DNA of 64,000 bases from assembly GCF_000760695.4 (NCBI RefSeq), contig NZ_JHEG04000001.1, forward strand, positions 8,035,123 through 8,099,122, written 5' to 3'. The translations under genes were made by a program, and so were the position numbers. Each line of letters opens with the position of its first letter. Positions within the stretch are counted from its first letter, which is position 1. The stretch is from Tolypothrix bouteillei VB521301. Its GTDB lineage: Bacteria; Cyanobacteriota; Cyanobacteriia; Cyanobacteriales; Nostocaceae. The notes below the pieces were generated by a model. It searched no databases. It saw only the letters and a list, made by a program, of their open reading frames with translations, and had not been told where the DNA came from. Shown piece by piece: positions 7,496 to 15,465 of this stretch.

Positions 7496-9364
7496 ATGCG
7501 TTCGCGTAGCGGCTGCTTTGCAGCATCGCCAAACCGACAACAAAGACACCAACAATTAATCGAGCAGTACGTTTTCTCGCGCCGTACCATGCTAGCGCTC
7601 CTTGGTTTCATTTGTGCTCCAGGCTTGGAACATTTTATAGTAAGTGACACTCAACCAAGAGAACCCACGCTTCCTGCCAATCCTCAAATCCCAACTTTAC
7701 CTCAAAAAAATTCATTGGCATCCCAAAAAGAACGCCAACAGCAGCTTGAGATTGCACGCTCTAAATACCAGCTAACACCTCGACTGCCAAACTCTGTTAG
7801 GGTATCAACTTTACCGATCGAAGAGGCTTTTGATGGGGGCTATAGCAGTAATCGGGCAAGCATAACCCGGAAAATTACAGAAAATCAACAAGCATTTTTC
7901 CAAAATCCCAAACCTTTTCTCGCATTAGAAGACTACACAAATGTTTTTCAAGTTTTACCCGTACCGGATATTGCTAAAACCTTTCGCAAGGATGCGATAT
8001 TTGCAGGGCAACGGCTGTGGGGTCCCAATCCCATGGAACTTACCAACGTTCTAGCACTCAATTACGATCTTCAAGAAAAACTGGGAATAACAAATGAGAT
8101 TTTTCAAACCGTTTTGGGTGCTGCTAGAGGAACGGCATATGTTAGCGAAACTCTTGAAAGTGCTACTAAAAATGGCGGTCTGTTTGTAACGGATTATGCA
8201 ATCCTTGCGACTGATGGCATTACCTCAAAAACAAAGCGATATCTCATTGCTCCTATCGCTCTTTATTACGCCGATCGCGACCGTGGTAATTGGCGTTTAA
8301 TTCCCATTGCCATTCAACTCGGACAAGTTCCTCAAGAAAGTTTGCTTTGTACTCCCTTGGATGGAGTGGATTGGACTCTAGCCAAGCTCATCGCTCAAAT
8401 GGCTGATTTTTCCGTTCATGAATTGGTCCGTCACTTGGGTCAAACCCATCTTGCTCTAGAACCCATCGCACTGGCAACTGTACGCGAACTCCCTGCCCTT
8501 CATCCCGTACACGTCCTATTAAAACCCCATTTTGAGTTCACAATGGCAATCAATGCTTTTGGCGATCGAGTGTTGATTAATCCAGGGGGATACGTAGATG
8601 TCATTCTAGGAGGTACTTTAGAAAGCTCCCTCAACCTTGTAAATCTTGGTGTCTCGGAAATGTTCGATAACTTCAGCAACTTTGCTTTGCCGAACAATTT
8701 ACAAAGGCGCGGTGTTGGCGATCGCTCTTTATTAAAAGATTTTCCCTATCGAGATGACGGAGTGCTGGTTTGGGATGCTCTATCCGAGTATGTCAGTCGG
8801 TATGTAGGAATTTACTACAGATCTTCTAAAGATATTCGAGAGGATTTCGAGTTACAAAATTGGTTAAAAGCTTTACGGACACCTGTTAGTGATGGAGGTT
8901 TTGGTGTCACTTCTTTACCATCCTACCTAAAAGACCGCGACCAGTTAATTGACCTGCTAACACAAATTATTTTTACAGCAGGTCCGCAACACTCAGCCAT
9001 TGCCTGGACTCAATATCAGTATATGTCTTTTGTCCCTAATATGCCTGGAGCTATTTATCAGCCTGTTCCTATTACCAAGGGAACAATTGAAGATGAGAAG
9101 AGTTTAACAAGTTTTCTTCCTGGTATAGAACCAACTTTTGCACAAGTTAACGTCATATCGGGAATTGGTGTCAAACTTGATGTCAAAGCATTTACAGATT
9201 TTGGTGTCAATAGTTTTCAAGATCCGCGAGCTATTGCTGTTCTTAAAGGCTTGCAAAATCGTTTGGAGGTTGTAGAAAAACAGATCGAACAACGAAATAA
9301 ACGCCGAGAGGAATGCTACCCTGGCTTTTTACCTTCTCGTATGGCTAACAGTACCAGTGGTTGA
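7496..9364 (+). CDS. Lipoxygenase with Tat-like leader and altered iron ligands
   Basis: This 622-residue lipoxygenase would oxygenate polyunsaturated fatty acids to hydroperoxides. The first two iron histidines lie in WTLAKLIAQMADFSVHEL and VRHLGQTHL (His308, His313), and the third in GPQHSAI (His499). Two further ligand positions are unusual. The residue four after His499, Asn in soybean LOX-1, is Ala here (HSAIA), and the C-terminal residue, normally Ile, is Gly in a tail reading MANSTSG. The N-terminus carries SRRTMLALLGFICA (residues 28-41), resembling a twin-arginine signal, possibly with a lipobox Cys, which suggests export. Residues 1-11 come from a short repeat-like sequence, but GGGGGAG eight bases before the ATG supports this start. 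A hairpin follows at 9409-9439. Activity is uncertain. Confidence 0.9.
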   Translation: MRSRSGCFAASPNRQQRHQQLIEQYVFSRRTMLALLGFICAPGLEHFIVSDTQPREPTLPANPQIPTLPQKNSLASQKERQQQLEIARSKYQLTPRLPNSVRVSTLPIEEAFDGGYSSNRASITRKITENQQAFFQNPKPFLALEDYTNVFQVLPVPDIAKTFRKDAIFAGQRLWGPNPMELTNVLALNYDLQEKLGITNEIFQTVLGAARGTAYVSETLESATKNGGLFVTDYAILATDGITSKTKRYLIAPIALYYADRDRGNWRLIPIAIQLGQVPQESLLCTPLDGVDWTLAKLIAQMADFSVHELVRHLGQTHLALEPIALATVRELPALHPVHVLLKPHFEFTMAINAFGDRVLINPGGYVDVILGGTLESSLNLVNLGVSEMFDNFSNFALPNNLQRRGVGDRSLLKDFPYRDDGVLVWDALSEYVSRYVGIYYRSSKDIREDFELQNWLKALRTPVSDGGFGVTSLPSYLKDRDQLIDLLTQIIFTAGPQHSAIAWTQYQYMSFVPNMPGAIYQPVPITKGTIEDEKSLTSFLPGIEPTFAQVNVISGIGVKLDVKAFTDFGVNSFQDPRAIAVLKGLQNRLEVVEKQIEQRNKRREECYPGFLPSRMANSTSG

Positions 9365-9408
9365 ACGAAAAATGTTTCGTGCAGTCCCCACATTCAAATA
9401 CATGAACT

Positions 9409-9439
9409 ACGTGCATCTGGCTATGCCTGAGATGCACGT
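9409..9439 (+). terminator. Hairpin after the lipoxygenase gene
   Basis: ACGTGCATCT and AGATGCACGT form perfect 10-bp arms around an 11-base loop, 45 bases past the lipoxygenase stop and followed by a short T run. It is a likely transcription terminator, though the U-tract is weak. Confidence 0.55.
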
Positions 9440-9638
9440 TTCTGGTGTTCCCACGGCAGGTAGAGGACGCCTGCAACTCTGGGAATGTTGCTTAGTCTAC
9501 GGGCTGTGTAGCGATCGCTTCTTTCTTCAATCGGTAGCGGTTGGCTTGTAACCGAACTAACTCGATGGGAGGGTAGATGCAAGCCAGAGAACTTATCGCT
9601 AAATTAAAGAAATCAAGCTGGTGATAAGCAGGTGTTAG

Positions 9639-10970
9639 ATGTTGCAAGTAGGACAAGTGTTACACAATCGTTACCAACTCCAACGCCAACTTGGTAACAA
9701 TGGGGTTCGCCAAACTTGGCTTGCATTGAATTTACAGGCGTCAGATGTAGAAAAAAAGCAAGTCGTCGTTAAATGTCTTGCTTTTGGTGAAACCGTGCAA
9801 TGGGATGATTTAAAACTTTTTCAGAGAGAAGCGCTAGTACTTCAAAATCTACATCATCCTCAAATTCCAAAGTATATTGATGATTTTTGTGTTGGCGATG
9901 CTACAAAGCAGCCGCTAGGCGATAAGCTGGGTACAGCTTGCGCTAAGAGCGATCAGCCGGGTACGGCGGCGCTGCCATGCGATAAGCTGGGTACAGCTTG
10001 CGCTAAGAGCGATAAGCCGGGTACGGCTTGCGCCAAGGGCGATCGCATCCTGTGGTTTTGCTTGGTACAAGAATACATTCCTGGTGAGTCCCTTAAAGAA
10101 TTGCTGGTTTCTGGCAAACGATTTACAGAAATCCAAGTCAAAGAAATTGCTGTTCAAGTCTTAGATATTCTCACAGAATTACACGAACTCTATCCAGCAG
10201 TGCTGCATCGCGATATCAAACCGAGCAATCTCATTTGGGGTGAAACTGGTAAAATCTATTTGGTTGATTTTGGTGCAGTTCAAGATAAAGTCTCGCCAGA
10301 GGGAGCAACTTTCACTGTAGTCGGAACTTATGGATATTCGCCTGTGGAGCAATTCGGCGGTAAGGTAGTTCCTGCATCAGATTTATATGCGTTGGGAGCG
10401 TCATTGATTCATTTGCTAACGGGAGTTTCTCCAGCAGATTTACCTCAAAGCAATTTAAAGATTCAGTTTAGCGAACGCGTTAGCTTGAGCCCGAGTTTTA
10501 CAAATTGGTTGCAGAAAATGACCGAACCTGCACCAGAAAATCGATTTTCAACGGCTCGTCAAGCAATGGATGCACTCAACTCTGGTTTAGTTTTACAAGA
10601 TCGAGATTTGCCAATTCCAGAAATGAGAAATAACTCTGGATGCGGTTTGAAAAATCGTGTAGAAAAAGTTCCCGAAGCAATCAAAGGTTGGAACTGGGGT
10701 GCTTTTTTAATACCTTGGCTGTGGTTGTGGCAAAATCGCGTATGGAGTGGACTGCTCTGTTTTGTACCCATAGTAGGTTTTTTGATGTCTGTTACACTTG
10801 GTATAAAGGGAAATGAATGGGCTTGGAAAAGCAGACATTGGCGCAGTATCCAACACTTTAAAGAATATCAAAGAAGCTGGGCTATTGCGGGAATTTTATT
10901 CGCAGCCCCTATAAGTATTTTGTTATGGATTAGCAGTACTGTCTTGATACTGAATGTTTTGCTACCATGA
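9639..10970 (+). CDS. Serine/threonine protein kinase with membrane anchor
   Basis: This 443-residue Hanks-type kinase has its catalytic domain at about residues 11-310. Visible are a degenerate Gly loop (LGNNGVRQTW), the ATP lysine (VVVKCL), the catalytic loop HRDIKPSNLIW, the metal-binding DFG (LVDFGAVQ) and GTYGYSPVEQ. Two to three hydrophobic segments in the C-terminal 100 residues (GAFLIPWLWLW, LLCFVPIVGFLMSV, GILFAAPISILLWI) anchor it in the membrane, with the kinase probably cytoplasmic. Between the alpha-C helix and strand 5 about 42 residues are encoded by four tandem 30-bp repeat units (9921-10040), giving DKLGTACAKS-like decapeptides, an insertion not expected in a kinase fold. No substrate is suggested by neighbours. 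Confidence 0.92.
   Translation: MLQVGQVLHNRYQLQRQLGNNGVRQTWLALNLQASDVEKKQVVVKCLAFGETVQWDDLKLFQREALVLQNLHHPQIPKYIDDFCVGDATKQPLGDKLGTACAKSDQPGTAALPCDKLGTACAKSDKPGTACAKGDRILWFCLVQEYIPGESLKELLVSGKRFTEIQVKEIAVQVLDILTELHELYPAVLHRDIKPSNLIWGETGKIYLVDFGAVQDKVSPEGATFTVVGTYGYSPVEQFGGKVVPASDLYALGASLIHLLTGVSPADLPQSNLKIQFSERVSLSPSFTNWLQKMTEPAPENRFSTARQAMDALNSGLVLQDRDLPIPEMRNNSGCGLKNRVEKVPEAIKGWNWGAFLIPWLWLWQNRVWSGLLCFVPIVGFLMSVTLGIKGNEWAWKSRHWRSIQHFKEYQRSWAIAGILFAAPISILLWISSTVLILNVLLP
9921..10046 (+). repeat. Four tandem 30-bp repeat units inserted in frame in the kinase gene
   Basis: Units begin at 9921, 9951, 9981 and 10011, each 30 bases, and end with a GATCGC (HIP1 core). Units 1 and 3 are identical (GATAAGCTGGGTACAGCTTG plus CGCTAAGAGC). 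Each unit is ten codons, so any copy number preserves the reading frame. Single or double copies occur at 26189, 32054 (inverted) and 45664. Confidence 0.85.
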
Positions 10971-11011
10971 AAACTTTTCTGTCTTGAAGGGTACTAAAGT
11001 GTTCTTTCAGC

Positions 11012-11923
11012 TTATGTTTGGAGAATATCTAATTCAACTTGACTGAGAACTTTTGGCTTCATTTGTTGTAAATCCCGCAACACAATGTTAGCATCCTCAG
11101 TATTGAAGTTGTAGTATTCTGTTAAACTTCCTATAGGGTAATTGAATTTTTGGTAGCGATGCTTGAAATATTTTTCTACATTTCCTCGGTGTAACCAACT
11201 TCCCAGCACTTCTATATTCACTGTCTGAAAGTACTTTTTGAGATCGGATTTGATCTCTTCAATTCGTTCATCTACAGACCGCTGTGTCACTCCAATTTTA
11301 TGGAGTATTTTTCCATCAACTTGAATTTTTAAGTAATAAAGAGTTGTCGAAAAAATTCTTTTCAATTGGGTGCGGTATATTCGTAAATCAACAAGCAATT
11401 CCGGTAAGTTAGATAAGTTGATAAGTTGGGCGCGTTCAGTTTTCTCTTCTAAGTCAGATAGTTTTTTTAATAGAAGTGGTTCTTGCACTTGATTAAAATG
11501 TACAAGTGGTAAACCACCAAAAGGGATTTTTCCCAATTTGGTAAATTCATAAACTGGAGGGTTGAATCCAGGTTTTTCTTGTAACAATTCCCGATATAAA
11601 AAGCTGGTAACAATCAATTCTCTAATAATAATTTGATTCTTCGAGCCATATTCCCGCCAAAGAAGCTGTAAGCGATCGAACTCCTTACCTGAAAGCTGAA
11701 GATTAAAATTTTCGTATAAAGGCAGTACGGGTATCTCCTTATTAGTCGCTGCAACAGCACGACAGGTTTCTTCAGTATGAGCAAAGTGATGCTCTTTTAT
11801 CTTGCCTTTTTTAGCGGTGAGACTTCCATTACAATAGGGACACTGCAACGGAGTTTTCCCTTTTGGAACATCTTCAATACCGACTAATGCTCCATTTTTA
11901 TCTACACCATACTTTAACCACAT
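11012..11923 (-). CDS. CoiA-like zinc ribbon plus GIY-YIG-type nuclease domain protein
   Basis: This protein of about 303 residues combines two modules. The N-terminus has a CoiA/competence-type zinc ribbon: CPYCNGSLTAKKG, then HHFAHTEETC. The C-terminal third (YYLKIQVDGKILHKIGVTQR, then VDERIEEI) resembles the GIY-YIG/T5orf172 nuclease fold, with the second Tyr-like strand, KIGVTQR and the following helix. This suggests a DNA-processing or self-defence role, which is inference. The ATG at 11923 is chosen over the TTG at 11950 because the family-like KYGVDKNGALV follows it directly. It lies just downstream of the DUF72 gene (stop at 11951) on the same strand, so the two probably form an operon. 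Confidence 0.7.
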   Translation of the reverse strand: MWLKYGVDKNGALVGIEDVPKGKTPLQCPYCNGSLTAKKGKIKEHHFAHTEETCRAVAATNKEIPVLPLYENFNLQLSGKEFDRLQLLWREYGSKNQIIIRELIVTSFLYRELLQEKPGFNPPVYEFTKLGKIPFGGLPLVHFNQVQEPLLLKKLSDLEEKTERAQLINLSNLPELLVDLRIYRTQLKRIFSTTLYYLKIQVDGKILHKIGVTQRSVDERIEEIKSDLKKYFQTVNIEVLGSWLHRGNVEKYFKHRYQKFNYPIGSLTEYYNFNTEDANIVLRDLQQMKPKVLSQVELDILQT

Positions 11924-11950
11924 AAGAAAACCATTAATTTCACGCCACAA

Positions 11951-12820
11951 TTACCACAAACTCAGCTGATTGGGGGGGCTATCAAGAGTATTCCAAGGTA
12001 GAGAAGGAACTTCCGCATGACTTTTTTCTAACAATTTTTGGAAGTAGCGTGCGGTGCTAGGTGACTTTTCTTCTACAGGACAGTGAACAAAAAAATAAAT
12101 TTGCTTTCCTTGCTCGAGCCACTGCTTAATTTGATTGACCCACTCTTTCATAAAAGGTTGATTGACCGATAAGGTGGGATGGGAAATAAACCGAATCAAA
12201 CTAAAGGATGCTGTGACGCCAAATTGTACTGGCAGTTTGGGTTTGCGCCGTTCTGATTGTATTTGAGGGTCATCATCTCCACTATAGATAGGACGCGTGT
12301 CTAACAAGACTTTACCTACGTGAAGCTTTTCCAACAATGCTGTTAAATGATGTGTCTGTGGTTCTGAAAACCAGTCCGGATGCCTGACTTCCAATGCTAA
12401 ACGAGTTCCTGTCTGTTGCCATGCTTCAAGAAAAGTAGCTAAGTCATCAATTAACTTAGGTGAATAACTTGGGGGTAATTGGGCAAAGATAGGTCCGAGA
12501 CGTTTACCTAAAAGGCTCATTTCTTCAAAAAATTTTAAAGCAGCAGCAATATTAGGTGTTAGCAAACCTTTGTGGGTAATATCTCTTGGCAACTTTAGGC
12601 AAAACTCAAAACCAGCAGGGGTATCTGCAGCCCAACGAGTGACAGTTTCAGCATTAGGTACGGCATAGAAAGTTGTATTGCCTTCAACAGTGGTAAAACG
12701 CCTGCTATACAATTGTAAAAATTCAGCAGAACGAGTGCCTTGGGGGTAGAGTTCACCTACCCACCCCTTATAAGCCCAAACAGCACAACCAATAAAAAAT
12801 GGAGATTGACCGGACAGCAC
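11951..12820 (-). CDS. DUF72 family protein (YecE-like TIM barrel)
   Basis: This 289-residue member of the DUF72 family has typical features: the N-terminal FFIGCAVWAYKGWVGELYP, FTTVEGNTTFYAVP, FEFCLKLPRDITH, LGPIFAQLPPSY, LALEVRHPDWF and YFFVHCPVEEKSPSTA. The family adopts a TIM-barrel related to xylose isomerase and endonuclease IV; its reaction is not established. The GTG at 12818-12820 is taken as start because the conserved FFIG segment follows within eight residues. It is followed directly by the CoiA/GIY-YIG gene, suggesting co-transcription. Confidence 0.9.
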   Translation of the reverse strand: MLSGQSPFFIGCAVWAYKGWVGELYPQGTRSAEFLQLYSRRFTTVEGNTTFYAVPNAETVTRWAADTPAGFEFCLKLPRDITHKGLLTPNIAAALKFFEEMSLLGKRLGPIFAQLPPSYSPKLIDDLATFLEAWQQTGTRLALEVRHPDWFSEPQTHHLTALLEKLHVGKVLLDTRPIYSGDDDPQIQSERRKPKLPVQFGVTASFSLIRFISHPTLSVNQPFMKEWVNQIKQWLEQGKQIYFFVHCPVEEKSPSTARYFQKLLEKSHAEVPSLPWNTLDSPPNQLSLW

Positions 12821-13036
12821 AGCCTTAGACTTTAATTTGTTCGTAGTTCATAGTACCTACGTTAGCAAAGCTTTTGTCAAATGTTTTGCAAATTGTTTCA
12901 ACTTGTAGCGTTTGGGTGTAAGGTATAAGGGAGTACAAAATCGATTTACACCGAAAGAAAGAATCCCAAATTATTAAAATTTGTAAAGATAGTAGGTAAA
13001 GAATAAGGTGTTAGGTCAATTATTTGTAGGTGTGCC

Positions 13037-13177
13037 ATGTCTGATACCAGTCGAGATAACAAACAATCTATAGGTGTAGATATTTGGAAGAATATAGATC
13101 CTGAGAAAATCAAGCAGAGAATTGACAAAATTTCTGCTAAGTTAGAAGCGGTTATACGTAAAAATAGCACACTGTAA
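13037..13177 (+). CDS. Possible small protein (46 aa)
   Basis: ATG at 13037 opens a 46-residue frame encoding a charged, helix-prone peptide (SIGVDIWKNIDPEKIKQRID, then KISAKLEAVIRK). The amphipathic pattern and ordinary codon use suggest a real small protein. The Shine-Dalgarno is weak (GTAGGTG a few bases upstream). I do not recognise a family. Confidence 0.35.
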   Translation: MSDTSRDNKQSIGVDIWKNIDPEKIKQRIDKISAKLEAVIRKNSTL

Positions 13178-13356
13178 CTGGGTCGTTGCAGGTTATCAAG
13201 TCAGTTTCAAAATTAAATTGAAAATCCTCTTTGGCTCTCATTCAAAACTCCTATTTGATTGTTGAAATATACGTTAGACGGTAAGCGGGCGAGTTTTGCC
13301 GCCCTGGAAACGAGCGTAATAGCTATCGGCAGAACAACTCTATGCCTTGACAATAA

Positions 13357-13376
13357 ATAACTGACTGGTTACTATT
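13357..13376. promoter_or_regulatory. Imperfect operator before the second TetR gene
   Basis: ATAACTGACTGGTTACTATT lies five bases upstream of the TetR ATG. It resembles the better palindrome at 13994-14013 in its left half and spacing, so it may be an autoregulatory site. Confidence 0.4.
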
Positions 13377-13381
13377 GCAAT

Positions 13382-13975
13382 ATGGCAAGAAACCCAACCA
13401 TTACCCAGTCCCAGATTCTTGAAGCTGCCCGAGCAGTCTTCCTCGAACAGGGGTTCAGCGCTACCACGGCGGATGTTGCAAATCGTGCAGGCATCTCAAG
13501 TGCTAGTATCTTCAAGCACTTTCCAACTAAAGAATCCTTGTTCTTTGCTGCAATGTCAGATACGCCTCGCGATCGCATTTGGACAGCAGAACTCGAAGCT
13601 GAAATTGGACAGGGAGATCCTCGATCTGACCTGCTAAAAATCGCTTTACGGATTGCATCTTACTCAGAAGAGTTATTACCGCGAATGATGCTGGCGTGGT
13701 CAATACGGCAACCTGGGGAGATCGTCAAACCGCCAGGAATAGAACCCGATTTTACCGCGATCGCTGCGTATATCGGGCGTGAGATGGCGCTCGGACGGAT
13801 TGTGCGGGGCGACCCAATTATCCCGGCTATGACTTTACTGCATACTGTCGTTGGCTTCACTATGAGCCAAACTTTGCAAAACACGACTGTTTCCCTAGAC
13901 ACCAGCACCTTTCTTGAGGAGTTTGTCAATTTGCTGTGGCGAGGACTCGATCCTAACCTACAAACAGCAAGATAG
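13382..13975 (+). CDS. TetR family regulator next to a P450
   Basis: This 197-residue TetR protein has the DNA-binding domain at residues 9-55: SQILEAARAVFLEQGFSATT, then VANRAGISSASIFKHFPTKE. The remaining helical domain presumably binds an effector. It lies 107 bases upstream of a cytochrome P450 gene on the same strand, and the gap contains a 20-bp palindrome. Regulation of itself and of the P450 is the simplest reading. Confidence 0.9.
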   Translation: MARNPTITQSQILEAARAVFLEQGFSATTADVANRAGISSASIFKHFPTKESLFFAAMSDTPRDRIWTAELEAEIGQGDPRSDLLKIALRIASYSEELLPRMMLAWSIRQPGEIVKPPGIEPDFTAIAAYIGREMALGRIVRGDPIIPAMTLLHTVVGFTMSQTLQNTTVSLDTSTFLEEFVNLLWRGLDPNLQTAR

Positions 13976-13993
13976 TTTTTTTTTGACTTAATA

Positions 13994-14013
13994 ATAACTA
14001 ATCAGTTAGTTAT
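13994..14013. promoter_or_regulatory. Palindromic operator between TetR and P450 genes
   Basis: ATAACTAA-TCAG-TTAGTTAT has perfect 8-bp arms with a 4-base centre, 70 bases upstream of the P450 start. Size and position fit a TetR operator. Confidence 0.6.
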
Positions 14014-14082
14014 AAATAACTCCGCTCCCATAAAACGCTCTCGAACCCTTACCAAACCTTTATTCAGTTCCAAACAACCACT

Positions 14083-15309
14083 ATGACAACAACCTACCCA
14101 AACATCACCCTTGAACAAGTTGATATTACCTCACCCAGTTTCAGAGCTAATCCATTCCCAACTTTCAAACGCTGGCGAGATACTCAACCCGTTGTGCCAG
14201 TCCAAGCCTTTGGGGAACGAGCCTGGATTGTTACCCGCTACAACGATGTGCTAGCTACTCTCACAGATGAACGCCTCGTCAAAGACCGCCGCAATGCTCC
14301 ATCTCCCAATAAAAAGCAACAACAAATGTGGATACCGGGATTCATCAAGCCCCTTCAAACTAATATGCTTGACACCGACACACCCGATCATTCCCGGTTG
14401 CGTTCTTTGGTACATCAGGCGTTCATGCCACGCCTGATTGCACAAATGCAAATCCGTATTCATCTCCTCGCGCACGAGCTGCTCGATCGCGTGCAAGCCA
14501 AAGGCGAAATGGATTTAATTCGTGACTTTGCACTGCCAATCCCAATGGTTGTCATTAGCGAAATACTCGGCGTAGCCGAACGGGATCGGGAAGCTTTTCA
14601 CCGTTGGTCAAACGTCATGGTTAGCGTAAGCAAACCTATTGACGGTCTTCTTGCCATCCCCAGTTTGTATCAATTCATTAGGTTTCTGCGCCGACTTTTC
14701 CGCGAACATCGTTTAAATCCCCAAGATGACTTAACCAGCGCCCTACTCCAAGCGGAATCAGAAGGCTCAAAATTATCTGAAGACGAATTGATTGGTATGG
14801 TCGGACTCTTGCTAAGTGCCGGTCACGAAACCACAGTCAATTTAATTGGTAATGGCGTGCTGGCGTTGCTAACACACCCTACAGAACTCGATCGCTTACG
14901 CAACGAGCCCACACTGATGAGATCTGCGATCGAAGAACTTGTGAGATACACACCCCCAGTGTTGTTCGCCACAACACGCTATGCCCGTGAAGATCTGGAG
15001 ATCGCTGGAACGCTTGTTCCCAAAGGCGAGTTGGTGCTTGCTGCACTTGGCTCGGCTAATCATGATGAATCACAATTTGAGAATCCAGAAACGCTAATGC
15101 TAGACCGACAAAACAATAAACACGTTGGTTTTGGATCTGGCATACACTACTGCCTTGGCGCACCTCTCGCACGGCTTGAGTCCAACGTTGCGTTCCAAGT
15201 GCTGTTCGAGCGTTTGCCAAATATTCGGCTCGCCGTCAAGCCCGAAAATCTGCGTTGGCGTTCTGGTCTGATTACCCGAGGAGTCAAAGCAATTCCCGTC
15301 AAGTTCTGA
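14083..15309 (+). CDS. Cytochrome P450 (bacterial class I type)
   Basis: This soluble 408-residue P450 inserts oxygen into a small organic substrate using electrons from ferredoxin. Signatures: the I-helix AGHETTVNLIGNG, the K-helix ExxR in EELVRYTPP, and the heme-binding loop FGSGIHYCLGAPLARLE carrying the Cys thiolate. No membrane anchor is present. It resembles bacterial CYP107/CYP110-like hydroxylases, but the substrate cannot be read from sequence. No redox partner gene is adjacent. An upstream TetR and palindrome suggest induction by a substrate-like molecule. Confidence 0.93.
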   Translation: MTTTYPNITLEQVDITSPSFRANPFPTFKRWRDTQPVVPVQAFGERAWIVTRYNDVLATLTDERLVKDRRNAPSPNKKQQQMWIPGFIKPLQTNMLDTDTPDHSRLRSLVHQAFMPRLIAQMQIRIHLLAHELLDRVQAKGEMDLIRDFALPIPMVVISEILGVAERDREAFHRWSNVMVSVSKPIDGLLAIPSLYQFIRFLRRLFREHRLNPQDDLTSALLQAESEGSKLSEDELIGMVGLLLSAGHETTVNLIGNGVLALLTHPTELDRLRNEPTLMRSAIEELVRYTPPVLFATTRYAREDLEIAGTLVPKGELVLAALGSANHDESQFENPETLMLDRQNNKHVGFGSGIHYCLGAPLARLESNVAFQVLFERLPNIRLAVKPENLRWRSGLITRGVKAIPVKF

Positions 15310-15332
15310 ATGGATACCCAGTTGCATTTAAC

Positions 15333-15462
15333 AATACCTTTGCCAATTTCTCAAAAGCCCTACAGACTGGAAGTCTGTGGCTACATAAATGTTGCCCACG
15401 CAGGTGGGCTTTGTTTGTACAGCCCTACTCTTCCAGAGTGAGGGCATTTTGGCAAAGGTATT
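15333..15462. repeat. MITE-like element with 14-bp terminal inverted repeats
   Basis: AATACCTTTGCCAA (15333-15346) and TTGGCAAAGGTATT (15449-15462) are perfect inverted repeats bounding 130 bases between the P450 and the histidine kinase. Inside lie smaller hairpins (ACAGACT/AGTCTGT and GCCCAC/GTGGGC) and TTCCAGAGTGAGGGCA, which recurs nearly unchanged in the element at 18529-18620. It lacks coding capacity and may also terminate transcription from both sides. Confidence 0.65.
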
Positions 15463-15465
15463 GAT

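Noticed and set aside
9357..9551. Plus-strand frame of 64 codons after the lipoxygenase
   Set aside because: It overlaps the terminator hairpin and reads through a palindrome; composition is not protein-like.
9915..10157. Minus-strand frames opposite the kinase repeat insertion
   Set aside because: They are reverse translations of the 30-bp repeat; the plus-strand kinase is certain.
12946..13170. Minus-strand frame of 74 codons near 13 kb
   Set aside because: It lies opposite a better small plus-strand frame and shows no domain or ribosome site.
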